From positions 141,753,301-141,817,300 of the forward strand of contig JAIOJX010000025.1 of the NCBI GenBank assembly GCA_022376925.1: 64,000 bases of DNA, given 5' to 3'. The position numbers and the translations under genes were made by a program. The notes below the pieces were generated by a model. It ran no database searches. It saw only the letters and a program-made list of their open reading frames with translations, and had not been told where the DNA came from. This document shows, piece by piece, positions 10,484 to 23,270 of the stretch (its first letter is position 1; the number at the start of each line of letters is the position of its first letter). This stretch comes from Tragulus kanchil (taxonomy: Eukaryota; Chordata; Mammalia; Artiodactyla; Tragulidae).

Positions 10484-12857
10484 CAGAAAATAAGACTTAC
10501 AGTTGAATATGTGTTTCTTTGACCAGTTCTTCTCTCTGTTTTGCAGAAAGCCCAATCTTTTACTTATCATTTCTTACCTGATGTTCTCCAGGCAGTCTCT
10601 AGTAATGCTTATATGTTCTACTGTTATCTATCTTGCATTACTATGTCTACTGTAAATATTGTTTATTCAAGAATTTATAGATTCATCTTTATAGATTCTT
10701 CATTACTACCTCATATCTTCAAGCTGATTAGCTCAATATCATTTTTTTCTTTGAGCACAAATGCAGTTGATCATTAACTCTCCAGAATTTCTTTGAAAAT
10801 AAGCTAATGTTTCCTAAAGCTTTACTGAATATTTAAAATACATTAAAATATAGCATGCTGAGTAAATTAAAGAATCATTTCCAGTGATTACATTTATAGA
10901 TATTAAAATCAGTCTCCGGGGTGGCTCACCTTCCTAATGAAGAAGGAAATTCCAAGATCTTCATATTTCACTAAAGAGCCCTTCAGTATTAGAAAGCAAG
11001 TCCTTCCTGTCATTTATCTAAATCCAAGACCCAACGTTATGGACAAAGATAATATTTTAAGATAAATAACTACCAGGAGAAAACTCTATCTTTCTTGTCA
11101 TACAGAGGGATTTTTCTTATGTTTGGATCATTTATGCTTAAGTAGCACTTTGTGAGTCACTGTTTTTAATAGTCTTCATTAGCACCACTACTATATGTCT
11201 CACTGTCTGTCTTGCTATAATTTATACTTATAGCTAGTAAACAAAAATCCAACATTTATATTCAGAACTGCATTTACTTATCCAAGAACAGAAAGAAAGC
11301 ATTTGCTTTGTTTTTTGTGAAACTGATGTGTCCATTCTGGAAAATTTCTTAAATGGTAATTTTTTAGTAATAGTTACAGACACTCTAATTTGAGAAACTA
11401 AACTTCCAAGACTCTCCGAAAAAAAATTACCAGAAATTACCAAAAAATATTCTGACTATTGTCTCTTGTATTTAGAATACAAATACCCAAGAGAAATAAT
11501 GGTAGACAGAAGATTATTTCTCTCTTTTATAATGAAGTATGAACAGTTCAGAGTAGACATGCCATCCCCAGGGTGTTAGAGAAAGGGGCTGTGTTATTTT
11601 CTTTTGTTTGAAAAATCTTAACACCTGACATGCCTCTTTCTTTTTGGAAGTATAACCTGAAAATTATGCACAGAAAATAAGACTTACAGTTGAATATGTG
11701 TTTCTTTGACCAGTTCTTCTCTCTGTTTTGCAGAAAGCCCAATCTTTTACTTATCATTTCTTACCTGATGTTCTCCAGGCAGTCTCTAGTAATGCTTATA
11801 TGTTCTACTGTTATCTATCTTGCATTACTATGTCTACTGTAAATATTGTTTATTCAAGAATTTATAGATTCATCTTTATAGATTCTTCATTACTACCTCA
11901 TATCTTCAAGCTGATTAGCTCAATATCATTTTTTTCTTTGAGCACAAATGCAGTTGATCATTAACTCTCCAGAATTTCTTTGAAAATAAGCTAATGTTTC
12001 CTAAAGCTTTACTGAATATTTAAAATACATTAAAATATAGCATGCTGAGTAAATTAAAGAATCATTTCCAGTGATTACATTTATAGATATTAAAATCAGT
12101 CTCCGGGGTGGCTCACCTTCCTAATGAAGAAGGAAATTCCAAGATCTTCATATTTCACTAAAGAGCCCTTCAGTATTAGAAAGCAAGTCCTTCCTGTCAT
12201 TTATCTAAATCCAAGACCCAACGTTATGGACAAAGATAATATTTTAAGATAAATAACTACCAGGAGAAAACTCTATCTTTCTTGTCATACAGAGGGATTT
12301 TTCTTATGTTTGGATCATTTATGCTTAAGTAGCACTTTGTGAGTCACTGTTTTTAATAGTCTTCATTAGCACCACTACTATATGTCTCACTGTCTGTCTT
12401 GCTATAATTTATACTTATAGCTAGTAAACAAAAATCCAACATTTATATTCAGAACTGCATTTACTTATCCAAGAACAGAAAGAAAGCATTTGCTTTGTTT
12501 TTTGTGAAACTGATGTGTCCATTCTGGAAAATTTCTTAAATGGTAATTTTTTAGTAATAGTTACAGACACTCTAATTTGAGAAACTAAACTTCCAAGACT
12601 CTCCGAAAAATAATTACCAGAAATTACCAAAAAATATTCTGACTATTGTCTCTTGTATTTAGAATACAAATACCCAAGAGAAATAATGGTAGACAGAAGA
12701 TTATTTCTCTCTTTTATAATGAAGTATGAACAGTTCAGAGTAGACATGCCATCCCCAGGGTGTTAGAGAAAGGGGCTGTGTTATTTTCTTTTGTTTGAAA
12801 AATCTTAACACCTGACATGCCTCTTTCTTTTTGGAAGTATAACCTGAAAATTATGCA
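10484..12857. repeat. Tandem duplication D4 (copies 10484-11670 and 11671-12857)
   Basis: The cleanest pair: both copies are exactly 1187 bases long. I see one substitution, A at about 11415 against T in copy 2 ('gaaaaaaaatt' / 'gaaaaataatt'). No repeat family is recognisable inside, so the pair is not two insertions of a mobile element. Confidence 0.97.
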
Positions 12858-13223
12858 CAGAATTTCTTATCATTTATCAGAACTAAATCACATGTCTAAA
12901 TCTTTGCTACAAGAATGTGGATAGTACAGATTTTCTAAAAATAAAAAATAGACCATAGATGTTGGGAATAATCAAAATCTTTGCCATCCAAAACAGAGCT
13001 TATATTGTGTTAATGTTAGGACATTAGGCATACTAGTTTTAGAGGGGCTTTGGGAAAAAAGGATTTGATAAAATATCAGATTTTAATTATTTCTATTTAT
13101 ACTGAATTTTTTTGTAATAATTTGTCATGCAAAAATAGAAAACAGTTTACTGTCAAGTTTAGCAAAGTTGATATTTTTGGAACTTCATAAAATACTCATT
13201 GTTCCTCAGGTGTATGTGTGTGT
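12858..13223. other. Unassigned AT-rich sequence
   Basis: Nothing recognised between D4 and the next SINE. Confidence 0.5.
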
Positions 13224-13397
13224 ATGTGAAAGTTGCTGAGTTTTGTCCGACTGCTTGTGACGCATGGACAAGCCATGGAATTCTCCAGTCAAGAATACTC
13301 ATGTTGGGAGCCTGGCCCTTCTCCAGGGGATCTTGACAACTCATGCGTCTAACCCAGGTCTCCTGCATTGCAGGCAGATTCTTTACTATGGGAATCT

Positions 13398-13398
<1 letters not shown>
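13224..13398 (-). mobile_element. Diverged Bov-A SINE next to a microsatellite
   Basis: Minus-strand SINE with the marks 'catggaattctccag' and 'ttctccaggggatctt'. Its head end runs into a TG array. Confidence 0.85.
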
Positions 13399-13399
<1 letters not shown>

Positions 13400-13441
<42 letters not shown>

Positions 13442-13478
13442 TGTGCGTGCGCGTGCGTGTGCGCGTGCGTGTGTGTGT
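13400..13478. repeat. TG/CG microsatellite
   Basis: About 38 bases of uninterrupted TG followed by about 40 bases of mixed TG and CG steps, almost pure alternating purine-pyrimidine. Such a tract can adopt left-handed Z-DNA. Histidine/threonine-rich and cysteine/valine-rich open frames across it are products of the repeat. Confidence 0.95.
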
Positions 13479-14671
13479 TAAAAATCTCTATTTTTTCAGA
13501 GTTTATGGCTGCTCTTTCCATTTCTTTTGGCTACTTTTTATATATTGTAAATTATCTCAGTTCTTTTTCCTTAATGCATGTTGCAAATCAGTAGCTCTGA
13601 TTTGCTTTCTTTTACATTTCTTTTGTTACCAAGGTCCTTTTCACAGTCTTAATCATTCACACTAAAAATAATGGATGGGATCTAATAAGAGATCCCTGTT
13701 TCTAAAATAATTTTGCAAGAAAATCCTCAAAAGTACTTGATATACTGAAATGACTGGAAAATTGTATTTACAAGATACCCTGGCTAAGTGTTATCTTTAT
13801 TTCTGTGCTGAATGAGGGTGAGAGTTAAGGGAAACATGGGCTTAAGTCTTGTCACTTGTCATGGGCTTAAGTCTTGTCACTATTGGTCCTGAAAAATCAA
13901 CGGATTTCAGTCTAGTGTGCAAGACTAGAAGTCTCTTGGTATGAATGGATATTAAGGGAAAAATATCAACAGAATCATATTTGAAACACAGTGGAGTTAT
14001 ACAGGAGGGAAAATTTCATTTTAATATTGTATTTGTCATGTGAACTTTCCCTGCAATTTAGTTCTCCAAGATCTATGGCTAAAAAGGAGGGAAGTTGTTT
14101 TGGGGAATGATGTAGCTGAAATTGAAAGATTATAGCAATAAAATACCTTTAAGACACTGAAGCTGACAGGAACTGGTTGTGACATGAAGGAAGACAGTGT
14201 AACATGAAAATGGGAAGATCTCACTTTTCCATAGAACTCATAGAACTATAACATGTGCCTTAGAAACCTCTAGAACATGAGAGGAAGTCATACCAGCAAA
14301 TGTGGCAGTGGTACCCAGCAGAGATATTGTAAGAGGTCATTTGTGCAGGCAAACATAGTAACACCTCATAGAAGGGTCAAAACAGGTCAAAAGAGCAAAA
14401 TATTTTCTATAGTAGGTTTCATAAATACCAAATAAGTCAAAGGAATGCTTAAACACAGGACAAAGAGCCACACTTCAAGTCCTATATCCAATATTCTATT
14501 AAGTAACTAGGGAACTTCCTGCTATTTACTAGAATCCTTCCACAAATTCATTGAAGATTTTAATCACTTTAGCTAACAAATATTTTTTTTTCAAAAATCA
14601 CAAAATAAAATGACAACTCAGAATCATATTTTAAGATCTCTAAATTTTGAACTGAGATGAAAGATCACGTG
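13479..14671. other. Unassigned sequence with a small direct repeat
   Basis: No repeat family or gene recognised. A 22-base element beginning 'catgggcttaagtcttg' occurs at 13835 and again at 13860, a local replication-slippage duplication. Confidence 0.55.
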
Positions 14672-14790
14672 ACATAAAATTAACCATTTTAAATTGTACA
14701 TTTCATTTGTATTTAGCGCAGACACAGTGATATGCAACCACCAACTTTGTCTTCAAAAGCTTTTATCATCTGAGATGAACTCTCCATATC
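14672..14790 (-). mobile_element. L1M 3'-UTR fragment
   Basis: Antisense old L1 3' sequence ('ttaaccattttaaattgtac', then 'gatatgcaaccaccaa'). It continues on the far side of the SINE that follows, so the SINE split an older L1M. Confidence 0.65.
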
Positions 14791-14799
14791 TTTCCGTCC

Positions 14800-15008
14800 G
14801 TCAGTCCCTTCATTGGGCTCACCAGTAAAGAACCGGCCTGCTGAGATACAGACTTAATCCCTGGGTGTTGAAGACCCCTGGAGGAGGGCATGGCAACCCA
14901 CTCCAGTATTCTTGCCTGGAGAAACCTGTGGACAGAGAAACCTGGAGGACTACAGTCCATTGGGTTGCAGTCAGATAAGACTGAAGAGACTGAATCAAAC
15001 AACACATG
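14800..15008 (+). mobile_element. Bov-tA SINE inserted in L1M
   Basis: Sense SINE with a tRNA-like head ('gggctcaccagtaaagaa') followed by 'ggcaacccactccagtat' and 'actacagtccattggg'. L1M sequence resumes on both sides. Confidence 0.88.
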
Positions 15009-15984
15009 TTTTTTTGTGTGTTTGACTTATTTTCTTAAGCATGTTTCTAGGTTCATTCAAGTTTTAGCATGTATCAGTACTTGTTTTTACAGGTGAGTAA
15101 CACTAGATTGCATGAAACTGTGGAAGCAACCATAGTTTGTTATCCACTCCTCCATGAATGGCATATGGATCCTTTCTACCTGCTGACTAACGTGAATATT
15201 GCTGCTGTGAACATGCAGAAACAATTGTTTGTTTGACTATAATATACCTATTCTCATTTCTTTTGAGTATTCAGCTAGGAATGAAATTGTTGGATTAATG
15301 CTTAAATGTTATCTATATTTAGTTTTCTGAAGAACCACCATTTGCCATAGTTATCACACCATTTTACATTCCCACCAGCAGTGTGCTTATTTCTGTTTAC
15401 CTTTACCAACACTTGCTAATTTCCCATTTAAAAAAAATAGCCATTCTAGTGGTTATGAAGTGGTATCTCATTGTTGTGATTTAGGTGTGCATTGCTTTAG
15501 GAACACATTTGCATATGAATGTTGGACATTTGCATCCTATAAATGGCCTTTGGAGAAATGTGTTTTCAAGTTCTTTGCTCATTTTATTAAACTGGGTCTT
15601 TTGTCTTTTTGCTGTCTGTTTTTAAAAGTTATTTATATATTTCAGATATGAAATTCTTATCAGATACATGATTTAAAATATTTTCCATCCTGTAGATATT
15701 CTTTTAACTCTCTTGATAATGTTCTTTCATACATAAAACTTTTTCTTTACATAAATGTTGGTTAGTTTTTCTTCTATTACTTGTGTTTTGGGCATCAGAT
15801 CTAAAAATCTATTAGCCAGTCTGAGGACATTAAAATCTACGCATATGTTTTTTCTAATGGTTTTATTGTTTTGGTTGTAATATATGTTGTTCATACATTT
15901 TAGTTAATTTTGCATCTGGAGTAAGGTAAGGGCCCAAATTCATTTGTTAGTATGTGGTTATCCAGCTGTCTCCATACCATTTGA
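15009..15984 (-). mobile_element. L1M LINE, 3' end and ORF2 C-terminal region, antisense
   Basis: The plus strand reads as the reverse of an old mammalian L1 tail: 'acattcccaccagcagtg', 'ccaacacttgctaattt', 'agtggtatctcattg', then ORF2-antisense phrases through 'agatctaaaaatctat' and 'tgtggttatccagctgt'. Strongly mutated with no intact ORF2. Confidence 0.82.
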
Positions 15985-15993
15985 TTTCCGTCC

Positions 15994-16202
15994 GTCAGTC
16001 CCTTCATTGGGCTCACCAGTAAAGAACCGGCCTGCTGAGATACAGACTTAATCCCTGGGTGTTGAAGACCCCTGGAGGAGGGCATGGCAACCCACTCCAG
16101 TATTCTTGCCTGGAGAAACCTGTGGACAGAGAAACCTGGAGGACTACAGTCCATTGGGTTGCAGTCAGATAAGACTGAAGAGACTGAATCAAACAACACA
16201 TG
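15994..16202 (+). mobile_element. Bov-tA SINE, second D5 copy
   Basis: Repeat of 14800-15008 through D5. Here the SINE lies directly after the duplication junction. Confidence 0.88.
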
Positions 16203-17183
16203 TTTTTTTGTGTGTTTGACTTATTTTCTTAAGCATGTTTCTAGGTTCATTCAAGTTTTAGCATGTATCAGTACTTGTTTTTACAGGTGAGTAACACTAG
16301 ATTGCATGAAACTGTGGAAGCAACCATAGTTTGTTATCCACTCCTCCATGAATGGCATATGGATCCTTTCTACCTGCTGACTAACGTGAATATTGCTGCT
16401 GTGAACATGCAGAAACAATTGTTTGTTTGACTATAATATACCTATTCTCATTTCTTTTGAGTATTCAGCTAGGAATGAAATTGTTGGATTAATGCTTAAA
16501 TGTTATCTATATTTAGTTTTCTGAAGAACCACCATTTGCCATAGTTATCACACCATTTTACATTCCCACCAGCAGTGTGCTTATTTCTGTTTACCTTTAC
16601 CAACACTTGCTAATTTCCCATTTAAAAAAAATAGCCATTCTAGTGGTTATGAAGTGGTATCTCATTGTTGTGATTTAGGTGTGCATTGCTTTAGGAACAC
16701 ATTTGCATATGAATGTTGGACATTTGCATCCTATAAATGGCCTTTGGAGAAATGTGTTTTCAAGTTCTTTGCTCATTTTATTAAACTGGGTCTTTTGTCT
16801 TTTTGCTGTCTGTTTTTAAAAGTTATTTATATATTTCAGATATGAAATTCTTATCAGATACATGATTTAAAATATTTTCCATCCTGTAGATATTCTTTTA
16901 ACTCTCTTGATAATGTTCTTTCATACATAAAACTTTTTCTTTACATAAATGTTGGTTAGTTTTTCTTCTATTACTTGTGTTTTGGGCATCAGATCTAAAA
17001 ATCTATTAGCCAGTCTGAGGACATTAAAATCTACGCATATGTTTTTTCTAATGGTTTTATTGTTTTGGTTGTTACATATATGTTGTTCATACATTTTTAG
17101 TTAATTTTTGCATCTGGAGTAAGGTAAGGGCCCAAATTCATTTGTTAGTATGTGGTTATCCAGCTGTCTCCATACCATTTGAT
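16203..17183 (-). mobile_element. L1M, second D5 copy
   Basis: Repeat of 15009-15984, with a few extra bases in T runs near 17070-17110. Confidence 0.82.
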
Positions 17184-18202
17184 GAAAATTTATAATTTTT
17201 TAGTCAATGGACTTCTTTTTAATATATGGTTATTATTTAGAATTATAATGAAGTAGGAATTTAAAATGAATAGGAATATTAATATTTTGATTTTGGAGTC
17301 TTCATCGTTTTTAGCATAATACAAAATCTACTTATAAAGATAGCTATGATAAAAATATAAGTGAAATTGTTTCATCAATGAGTTGATAGCCAATTAATAC
17401 AAAGACTAAAAACAGCCACTGAATCCAAAAGAAGACTTCATCTACTGGCAAGTCAATTTAATCAAATGAGATGCTAGCCAACACTTACTGTGAATGTTCT
17501 TTATTCATTAACTGCTATTTCTAACATATACCAATAGACAGATGTCGGAAAAGGCAAGAAGATAAATATGCAAAGCTAAGTAACAGTCAGAACTCAGATG
17601 ACAAGCCCTTCTAATACATATTTATACCAGATGGCTTATTTCTTCATTAGTCCCAATCTTAGTATTTTAATGATAAATGGCTCTTTGCATTATAATATTA
17701 AAAACATGTATGTGTGTGTTCAGAAAGTAATGCTTTCAGGACAGATTTCTTTAAAAGTTATTTCAGAGTGACTCAAAGGATTTTACTGTTATTTTAAAAG
17801 TCAAGTGTCAAAATTTTGATAAGACACTTTAATCTCGATTTCCAAATAAAAATATGAACTGAAGCAAATGATTTCCTGTAAAGACTGGACTTAATAAAAT
17901 GGGAAGCAATGATGTGGAAAGCTGATTGCTTTCTTTAAGTTCATAGCTTTCTGTGGACCCACCATTTTCCTTATGCCACCTTATTAACAATGAATAGTTA
18001 AAGTGAATAACACTCCAAGAACTCTCTCCTCCAAGCCTTAGCTGTGGCTGTTCTGTGTGTCTGGATGGCAGATACCTGAATATAGGTGGATTCCAAATAT
18101 AGGTGGTTCTTTCTCATCTTTTTGTCCTTGGCATCCTTGTCACCTCACTGAAGGCTTTTATGAATATTTCCTAGCACTCTCTTCAGTCTCACTTAACAAT
18201 TG
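17184..18202. other. Unassigned AT-rich sequence
   Basis: Perhaps begins with further L1M remnants, but I cannot support a call. No gene recognised. Confidence 0.45.
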
Positions 18203-18310
18203 CTATATATATATCTGTATATATATGTGTGTGTGTACACATACATGTATATGTATATATATATGCTATGTATAAGATATATGCCATATGTATATGTATG
18301 AATGATATAT
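18203..18310. repeat. TA/TG-rich simple repeat
   Basis: Impure mixture of TATA, TGTG, ACAC and ATGT steps over about 100 bases. Confidence 0.85.
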
Positions 18311-18399
18311 AATTCACTTCAAATCAGCTAAAACTTATTTTATAATAGTTTAATATATATAGAAAAGTTAAAAAGATAGTAGAGATTTTTTCTAGCTTT

Positions 18400-18790
18400 T
18401 TCTAATCTAAGCATCATTCATAATGAGATTTCATCTGTCAAACTATGTGTCTAACTTTGATATAATACTATTAACTAAACAACAGACTTTATTCAGATTT
18501 TCCTGGATTTTCCACTAACATCCTTCTTTCTGTTTCAGGATCATGCCATGACCCTTTTAAATATGTCCTTAGTCCTTCCTATGTCTGATTAGTTTTCCCT
18601 TGTTTTTCATGACCTTCATTCTTGGAAGAGATTAAATATATTTTTAGAATGTTCTTCAGTTTGAGTTTGATATTTTCTCAGGGTTATGGATTTAAGGGAG
18701 GAATACAATAGAAGTGAAGAGTGCTTCCATGGCATCATATCAGAAATACATGATATCAGCATGACTTACCACTGATGTTAACCTTAAACA
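18400..18790. mobile_element. Possible L1M 3'-UTR remnant
   Basis: Phrases such as 'ggatcatgccatgaccctt', 'gaatgttcttcagtttgag' and 'gatgttaacctt' occur in the order I associate with an old L1M 3' UTR. Divergence is high and I could not confirm orientation. Confidence 0.4.
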
Positions 18791-19035
18791 CTCGATTTTT
18801 CACATGTCTTCATTGTAATGGCAGTATTTTCCCCTTTCTATAGTCTGCCCAAGTTTCTACATTCTGCCCACACTCAAGGGGAGGGAAATTAAACTCATCT
18901 CCTAAAGATGATCTGTATTTAGATTTGCAAATTCTTTTGAAAGGAAGTGCCTTTTTCCCTCCATTTATTTGTTTATTTAGTCATTTATTTATGTTGTAAA
19001 GCTTTGATTTTTAAAATCGTTGGGTAAGATACTAC

Positions 19036-19241
19036 TGGGCTCCCCTAGTGGTTCAGACAGTAAAAAATATGCTTGCAAAGTGGGAGACCTGGGTTTGATC
19101 CCTAGGTTGGGGAAGATCCTGTGAAGAAGGTAATGGCTACTCACTCCAGTATTTCTGCCTGGAGAATTCCATAGACAGAGGAACCTGGCAAGCTATAGTC
19201 CATGGGATCTCAAAGAGTCACACACAACTGCGCAACTCACA
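19036..19241 (+). mobile_element. Bov-tA SINE (first of a cluster of three)
   Basis: Sense copy: head 'gggctcccctagtggttcag', B-box-like 'ggtttgatccc', body 'actccagtatttctgcctgg'. Confidence 0.9.
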
Positions 19242-19277
19242 CTTTCAATTTTTTCAAACTGAATTGTAAGTTTGAAA

Positions 19278-19475
19278 AGTGAGTCAAGTTTAGTTATGTC
19301 TAGCTCTTTGTGACCCCAAGGACAAACCATGAAATTCTCCAGGCGAGAATACTGCAGTGGGTAGCCTGTCCCTTCTCCATGGGATCTTCCCAACTTAGGG
19401 ACTGAACTCCGGTCTCCTGCACTGCATTGTAGTGCAAGGTGGACTCTCTACCCACTAGATCACCAGGGAAGCCCT
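19278..19475 (-). mobile_element. Bov-tA SINE (second of cluster, inverted)
   Basis: Antisense copy ending at the tRNA-like head 'ccagggaagccct'. With the preceding sense copy it forms a long inverted pair separated by about 35 bases. Confidence 0.9.
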
Positions 19476-19496
19476 CCTATAGGGTTTTTTAAACTG

Positions 19497-19514
19497 TTTT
19501 TTTTTTTTTTTTTT
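19497..19514. repeat. Poly-T run
   Basis: Homopolymer of about 18 T, probably a degraded A-tail of a minus-strand retroelement. Confidence 0.8.
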
Positions 19515-19583
19515 AATATGGCCAATGCTGCTAGGGTGACCCATGGCATTTTTAAAAATAGGTGTTTTCTCTCTTTCTCTGTG

Positions 19584-19750
19584 TGGATCCCACAGTGGCT
19601 CAGTGGTAAAGAATCTGCTGGCAATGCAAGAGCCACAAGAGCCATGGGATCGATCAACTCCAGTATTCTGCCCTGAAGTATTCCTGGCAGGCTACAGTCC
19701 ATAGGGTCACAAAGAGTCAAACACGACTGAAGCAATGGAGGGCTGAGCAC
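19584..19750 (+). mobile_element. Bov-tA SINE (third of cluster)
   Basis: Sense copy with internal deletions: head 'cacagtggctcagtggtaaag', then 'ctacagtccatagggtcac'. Confidence 0.87.
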
Positions 19751-20240
19751 TCCTTCTCCTCCTTAACCACTTCTCCCCACTCCTCCTCATTTCAATATCA
19801 TGATCATCATTGTGTAGCCACAGCAACAGAGGAATTCTACTCTAATATTGTTTATTAGCTAAAGAAAATTTGTTAAATTTCTCTATGACTGATATGATAT
19901 CTTCTTGATCCAACATAATTTTTATTACTTTGATGTAACAAAAGTGATTACAATAGGTTTCATTACTGCATAGCTATTTAAGTCAAATGTCTGAACTCTT
20001 TTTTCAACATCAAAAGCAAGTAGAAGGAAAACAAAAGAAGAGAAAGGAAGAAGAAAAGGGAAGCAGGCAAAACCACTTGACCTTAACTCCAGGGAAAGTT
20101 TACTTTTTAATTTTCCAGAGTTACAAAGGTTCTGGTATATTACCCTTAAACGTTCTGACAATTTTTCTTCAAATGTTTGAGAACTGCATTGAAAATATGT
20201 CACAGCATTGCATATTTTTTCTTTGCTCAGAAACTCTATA
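19751..20240. other. Unassigned sequence
   Basis: Contains a pyrimidine-rich stretch (19750-19790) and a purine-rich stretch (20025-20065). No gene or family recognised in overlapping 84-92-codon frames. Confidence 0.5.
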
Positions 20241-22360
20241 AAGTTCCTATTGAATGTCTTTCAAAGTCATATCAGCCAATGCAGTGTAATCGTTTAATTA
20301 TGCAATAGTAAGTTTACTGTCAGAAACAGATATAAAAAATAATGGTAGAAATGGACAAGTCACTAAAATGGAAGGCTTATTGATCAATGCAATTTTGTTA
20401 CTCCAGCACAAATTTCCTGATTGAATCAGGTGTTTTCATGCCTCGGGCGGGAGGATGTTTTCAATGGTAGAGATGATGTATATAGTAGAAATTGATATAA
20501 AGAGTGTATTACCATACCAGAATATGCTGATTCCAGAATTACTTTTCACTCAAAAATTTCACACTCTATACATAATCTCAGTGTGTAATTGTGCCTTAGT
20601 CATCTGTGGCTTGATTTCTTCCAGTAAATGCTCACATTGCTCGTAAAGCACATGGATTTTGTCAATATTTTCGACTCAGGTATTGATGTATGGTGATACA
20701 TGTTTGACTAACATTCTGAGAGTCATAAATAACTCTAAAGCTAACTTGAATTTTTAAAATTTGAAAATTTACTATAAAAACAGGTTTATCTTTCATATCC
20801 TGTTGTATAAATATCAAACTCTGGTTAGAGAATGCACTAAAATAATTAAAACTGAAAGGAGATTCACCCAATGTATAAAGCTTTTCTCTTCTAAGTAAGT
20901 AAAACTGTTGTTTGCTGGGAAAACTTGTTTTATTCCATCTTCCTATATTAACTCTAACAAGATATGAGATTAATTTATTCCATCAGCTCACAGACCAAAG
21001 TTATTCAGTGGTAGAGTTTATGAGAAAAATTCACTAGTGTTGTGCGTCAGATAGATATTTCTTTCTTTTTTTCTTTCTGAAAATATGGGTATTCTGCCAC
21101 ATTCTTCAGAGAGTATAGGTGTATTGCTTACCTACTTCTCTGGAGGGCAAGTGCCACATTGAATGTATCTGTATAACCCAAATTAAAGTTTTTGATGTAA
21201 AGCTTAATATTAATTTGTATTTAAACTAATAAGCTGGTTTTGCTTTGGTTTTTGATTAATTCCTGGGTAAGGAAGAGTTACGAATGCATTTCGTTGTAAA
21301 ATAGCCCGTTTTTTTTTTTTAAATTATAAGTTCCTATTGAATGTCTTTCAAAGTCATATCAGCCAATGCAGTGTAATCGTTTAATTATGCAATAGTAAGT
21401 TTACTGTCAGAAACAGATATAAAAAATAATGGTAGAAATGGACAAGTCACTAAAATGGAAGGCTTATTGATCAATGCAATTTTGTTACTCCAGCACAAAT
21501 TTCCTGATTGAATCAGGTGTTTTCATGCCTCGGGGGAGTATGTTTTCAATGGTAGAGATGATGTATATAGTAGAAATTGATATAAAGAGTGTATTACCAT
21601 ACCAGAATATGCTGATTCCAGAATTACTTTTCACTCAAAAATTTCACACTCTATACATAATCTCAGTGTGTAATTGTGCCTTAGTCATCTGTGGCTTGAT
21701 TTCTTCCAGTAAATGCTCACATTGCTCGTAAAGCACATGGATTTTGTCAATATTTTCGACTCAGGTATTGATGTATGGTGATACATGTTTGACTAACATT
21801 CTGAGAGTCATAAATAACTCTAAAGCTAACTTGAATTTTTAAAATTTGAAAATTTACTATAAAAACAGGTTTATCTTTCATATCCTGTTGTATAAATATC
21901 AAACTCTGGTTAGAGAATGCACTAAAATAATTAAAACTGAAAGGAGATTCACCCAATGTATAAAGCTTTTCTCTTCTAAGTAAGTAAAACTGTTGTTTGC
22001 TGGGAAAACTTGTTTTATTCCATCTTCCTATATTAACTCTAACAAGATATGAGATTAATTTATTCCATCAGCTCACAGACCAAAGTTATTCAGTGGTAGA
22101 GTTTATGAGAAAAATTCACTAGTGTTGTGCGTCAGATAGATATTTCTTTCTTTTTTTCTTTCTGAAAATATGGGTATTCTGCCACATTCTTCAGAGAGTA
22201 TAGGTGTATTGCTTACCTACTTCTCTGGAGGGCAAGTGCCACATTGAATGTATCTGTATAACCCAAATTAAAGTTTTTGATGTAAAGCTTAATATTAATT
22301 TGTATTTAAACTAATAAGCTGGTTTTGCTTTGGTTTTTGATTAATTCCTGATAAGGAAGA
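20241..22360. repeat. Tandem duplication D6 (copies 20241-21327 and 21328-22360)
   Basis: Offset about 1087. The copies differ near 20445 ('cgggcgggagg') and 21530 ('cgggggagt'), which changes the apparent reading frames. The last ~70 bases of copy 1 (21255-21327, with a T run) do not match what follows copy 2. The content is unassigned AT-rich sequence. Confidence 0.94.
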
Positions 22361-22990
22361 GTGACATTTAGATTTGCTATGAGATTTGTTTATGTTTTTC
22401 AGTATAATCTTTACTCAGTATAATTTTGGTTGTTTTTGTTGATGCATTTATGTGTGGGAGTTTTTATGAGAGTGTTTAATGAGGTTCATTTTCTTCTCCC
22501 ACATAATTTTTTGGTAACATTGCTACTGACTTTTGGGAAAGAGTAAGATAGGGGTTACTTAACGGTAAGTATTTGTAACTCATTACCTATCATGTAATAT
22601 TATTAAAACTAAATTATGCTACTTGAAGTTTTTTATTTTATTTATAAAGGAAAATTATAACATATGAATCCTATTAAACACAGTGCACAATAAGATGGAA
22701 GAAAAAGCCACACAAAATCTTATATGTAACATTTTTACAGAGTTAAGAAGATTTTTCAAAAAGAAATTTACTGTATAATGTAATACAGGGTGACATAAAT
22801 GGGAGATATCAATATTGCTATTGATACATATCTGAAAATTTAACTCAAATATGGAAAACAAATTCACACTTTAATAAAGATTATAACATAGCCTAGAGAG
22901 TCAAAGCATTATGAAGTAGTTACAAGAAACTGAGGTTATTTAAAAGAAGAAAAGTCTTTATGTGTATTTTTCCATAAAGAGTAAAGATAT
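22361..22990. other. Unassigned AT-rich sequence
   Basis: No gene or repeat family recognised. Confidence 0.5.
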
Positions 22991-23270
22991 GGGGTTTCCC
23001 TGGTCCTCCAGTGGGTAAGGACAGTGCCTTGCAGTGCAAGGGGCACCGGTTCAATCCCTGGCATGAGAAGATCCCACGTGCCGCGGAGCAGCTGGACCTA
23101 TGTGTCCAACTACTGAGCCAGCACTCTGGAGTGCATGCACACAGAGCTAGTGCTCTGTAGTGAGAGGCCACCACAAAGGGAGGCCCACACAGGCCAAAGA
23201 ATGAAGATAGGTGAAAACAGATAAATGAAAGACCAATAGAAGTGGCCAAAAGAAATTTTCTGAAAAAAAA
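22991..23270 (+). mobile_element. CHR-like SINE
   Basis: Sense copy: head 'ggtttccctggtcctccag', B-box 'ggttcaatccc', 'gatcccacgtgccgcgg', then an A-rich tail. I see no clear target-site duplication, and the 3' boundary is approximate. Confidence 0.86.

Larger units (their letters stand above)
14791..17183. repeat. Tandem duplication D5 (copies 14791-15984 and 15985-17183)
   Basis: Offset 1194. Each copy contains a Bov-tA SINE and nearly a kilobase of antisense L1M. Differences are small homopolymer changes near the copy ends (for example 15877 against 17071 and the T runs after it). Confidence 0.96.

Noticed and set aside
13159..13594. Histidine/threonine-rich and cysteine/valine-rich frames
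   Set aside because: They translate the TG microsatellite.
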